Below are positions 31,070 to 32,482 of a stretch of DNA of 32,482 nt, in pieces. Origin of the DNA: JBDLID01 sp039715055 (GTDB taxonomy: Bacteria; Desulfobacterota; Desulfobulbia; Desulfobulbales; Desulfocapsaceae); contig JBDLID010000017.1 in assembly GCA_039715055.1 (NCBI GenBank), positions 1-32,482 on the forward strand. The letters run 5' to 3'. The stretch's first letter is position 1. The number at the start of each line of letters is the position of its first letter. Both the position numbers and the translations under genes were made by a program. The notes under the pieces were generated by a model. It saw nothing but the letters and a program-made list of their open reading frames with translations, did not search any database and was not told the DNA's origin.

Positions 31070-32374
31070 ATGGTAAAGAATATCTTTGCCGTAGGCCTAG
31101 ATGATTTCCACCTTGCCCAGTTACAAGGGTTGCAGGGTGCCGACAACTATCGCTTCCATCCCTTTCTCTCCTACCATGAGATCAAACGTGTAAAGCATTT
31201 TCCCGTTAAGGAACTTCTTGATTATGCAGGGTGGGTACTGCAGGAATTTGATACCACCGTTGATGCTGTTATTGGTTTCTGGGATTTTCCTGTCAGCACG
31301 TCATTACCCATCATTCAAAAAGAGCTTGGTCAGGTAGGTCCAAGCCTTGTCTCCGTTCTCAAATGTGAGCATAAATACTGGAGTCGCCTGCTTCAAAAAG
31401 AAGTGGTTCCTGAACTGGTTCCACCATTTCAGAAGATCAATCCATTTCAGAAAGACGCCGTTAGCCGATGTTCGCTGGACTTTCCATTCTGGCTCAAACC
31501 CGTAAAATCAGTACTGTCTCACCTCGGTTTTCTCATTCGCAGTCCTGGTGAGTTTGAAGCCAGTCTTGAAATTATTCGTAAAAATATAGGCCGCTATGCA
31601 GAGCCTTTTAATTTAATCATGAGCAAGGCAGATCTTCCGGAGACGATCAGGGACGTTGACGGTTACTATTGTATTGGTGAAGGTCTGATTTCTCAAGGCA
31701 GCCAATGTACCCTTGAAGGTTATGTGTATCAGGGGAGTGTTTCCATTTACGGGGTCATTGATTCACTTCGTGACGAAGAGCACAGGTCCACTTTTACACG
31801 TTACCAGTATCCCTCAAATCTCCCCTCTGCTGTGCAACAGCGAATGATAGAGGCAACCCAAAAGGTCATGACCCATGTAGGATATGACAATGCACCTTTT
31901 AACATTGAATTTTACTGGGATGAGGACCATGGCTCCATCCACCTCCTGGAGATTAACACACGGATTTCAAAATCCCACTGTCCACTCTTCAAGATGGTTG
32001 ACGGTGAATACCATCACAAGGTGTTGATTGATCTTGCCCTGGGACAGCGTCCGGATTTTCCATATCGTAAAGGACAATTCAAAGTAGCGGCAAAGTTTAT
32101 GCTGCGACACTTTCAGGATGGGCGGGTCAAGGCTGTACCTGGTAAAGAGGATATCAGGCAGGTAAAAGAGAAATTTCCAGGTACCGTGGTGACTCTCCAT
32201 GTCTGTGAAGGAATGTTCCTGTCCGACTTGTTTGATCAGGACAGTTACAGCTATGAAATTGCAGTTCTTTTTATGGGCGCTGACAATTACGGCGAATTAT
32301 CGGCAAATTATGAAACGGCCCTTGCAATGTTGCCATTTACCATAGAAAACAATGAAGATCGTAAGAAAATTTGA
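31070..32374 (+). CDS. ATP-grasp ligase-like protein
   Basis: The 434-residue protein shows ATP-grasp features. An N-terminal Rossmann-like part spans 1-100. The CEHKYWSRLLQ lead-in begins the ATP-grasp core. PFWLKPVKSVLSHLGF supplies the ATP-binding lysine strand, LEGYVYQGSVSIYGV the E-G-x-V hinge, and FNIEFYWDEDHGSIHLLEINTRIS the Mg-binding E...N pair. A C-terminal domain covers 340-434. Such enzymes join a carboxylate (activated as acyl phosphate) to an amine or thiol; substrates here are unknown. Its last 23 bases overlap the start of a CocE/NonD-type hydrolase gene in another frame, so the two are made together. Confidence 0.85.
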   Translation: MVKNIFAVGLDDFHLAQLQGLQGADNYRFHPFLSYHEIKRVKHFPVKELLDYAGWVLQEFDTTVDAVIGFWDFPVSTSLPIIQKELGQVGPSLVSVLKCEHKYWSRLLQKEVVPELVPPFQKINPFQKDAVSRCSLDFPFWLKPVKSVLSHLGFLIRSPGEFEASLEIIRKNIGRYAEPFNLIMSKADLPETIRDVDGYYCIGEGLISQGSQCTLEGYVYQGSVSIYGVIDSLRDEEHRSTFTRYQYPSNLPSAVQQRMIEATQKVMTHVGYDNAPFNIEFYWDEDHGSIHLLEINTRISKSHCPLFKMVDGEYHHKVLIDLALGQRPDFPYRKGQFKVAAKFMLRHFQDGRVKAVPGKEDIRQVKEKFPGTVVTLHVCEGMFLSDLFDQDSYSYEIAVLFMGADNYGELSANYETALAMLPFTIENNEDRKKI

Positions 32375-32482
32375 TCATGATGTTGTTCAACATGAGAATG
32401 TGTGGATTCCCATGCCTGATGGTGTAAAACTTGCGGCCCGGCTCTGGTTGCCTGTCGATTCCGAGGATAATCCGGTTCCCGC
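32352..32482 (+). CDS. CocE/NonD-family hydrolase, N-terminal fragment (runs off window)
   Basis: Only 43 codons are visible. The product begins MKIVRKFDHDVVQHENVWIP, then MPDGVKLAARLWLPVD, the opening strands of X-Pro dipeptidyl-peptidase/cocaine-esterase (S15) type alpha/beta hydrolases, where the pattern I-P-M-P-D-G-x-x-L-A-A-R-L-W-L-P is characteristic. The ATG lies inside the ATP-grasp gene (overlap 32352-32374). The catalytic residues are beyond the edge. It is the second gene of a ligase-hydrolase pair. Confidence 0.75.
   Translation, partial: MKIVRKFDHDVVQHENVWIPMPDGVKLAARLWLPVDSEDNPVP

Overview
The window looks like a chromosomal segment of a sulfate-reducing-type Desulfobacterota, probably a relative of the Desulfobulbales. 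The supports are the gene order lptA-lptB-rpoN, the long arg/dap/lys biosynthesis block, an FN3 lipoprotein between argH and lysA, a tungsten-type aldehyde:ferredoxin oxidoreductase and an iron-sulfur flavoprotein. This assignment rests on family knowledge and gene content, not on a search.

Left part, minus strand (1-6989). A zinc-type ABC binding protein (znuA, its operon running off the left edge) follows a small ribbon-helix-helix regulator with a Cys/His-rich tail. Two perfect overlapping palindromes lie in the promoter of that pair. Further up are a WYL-domain regulator, rpoN (sigma-54), lptB and lptA (LPS export), and a three-part signalling protein: flavodiiron-type metallo-beta-lactamase domain, GAF-like region, and a GGDEF domain with intact active and inhibitory sites.

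Middle part, plus strand (7146-21803). A near-complete arginine pathway (argB, argD, argF, argG, argH; argC and argJ not here) runs into lysine/diaminopimelate synthesis (FN3 lipoprotein, lysA, dapF, dapA, dapB). After these come folK, a YHS-type metal-site protein, a small transaldolase, a lytic transglycosylase, pgsA and tRNA-Leu(CAA). Spacing is tight, with ATGA or TGATG overlaps at several junctions. The arg run is interrupted by terminator-like hairpins between argD and argF and by a terminator-like hairpin plus a ~140-bp imperfect palindrome between argG and argH.

Right part (21804-32482) is an accessory region that begins at the tRNA-Leu 3' end. It has a truncated integrase start, a gene-poor stretch of stacked inverted repeats that may be a structured RNA, a tiny lipoprotein frame, and an iron-sulfur flavoprotein gene broken by one in-frame TAA. 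That gene overlaps an intact tungsten aldehyde oxidoreductase. Beyond these are a HAD hydrolase, an MtfA-type metallopeptidase, a VRR-NUC nuclease and a zinc-ribbon protein set among three copies of a ~31-bp repeat. The segment ends with an AraC regulator, proline dehydrogenase, a LysE/RhtB exporter, and an ATP-grasp ligase overlapping the start of a CocE/NonD-type hydrolase that leaves the window.

The items I find most worth following are the diiron-fold/GGDEF fusion, the zinc-associated RHH regulator with its double palindrome, the single-stop flavoprotein coupled to AOR, and the unexplained structured stretch at 22182-22347.
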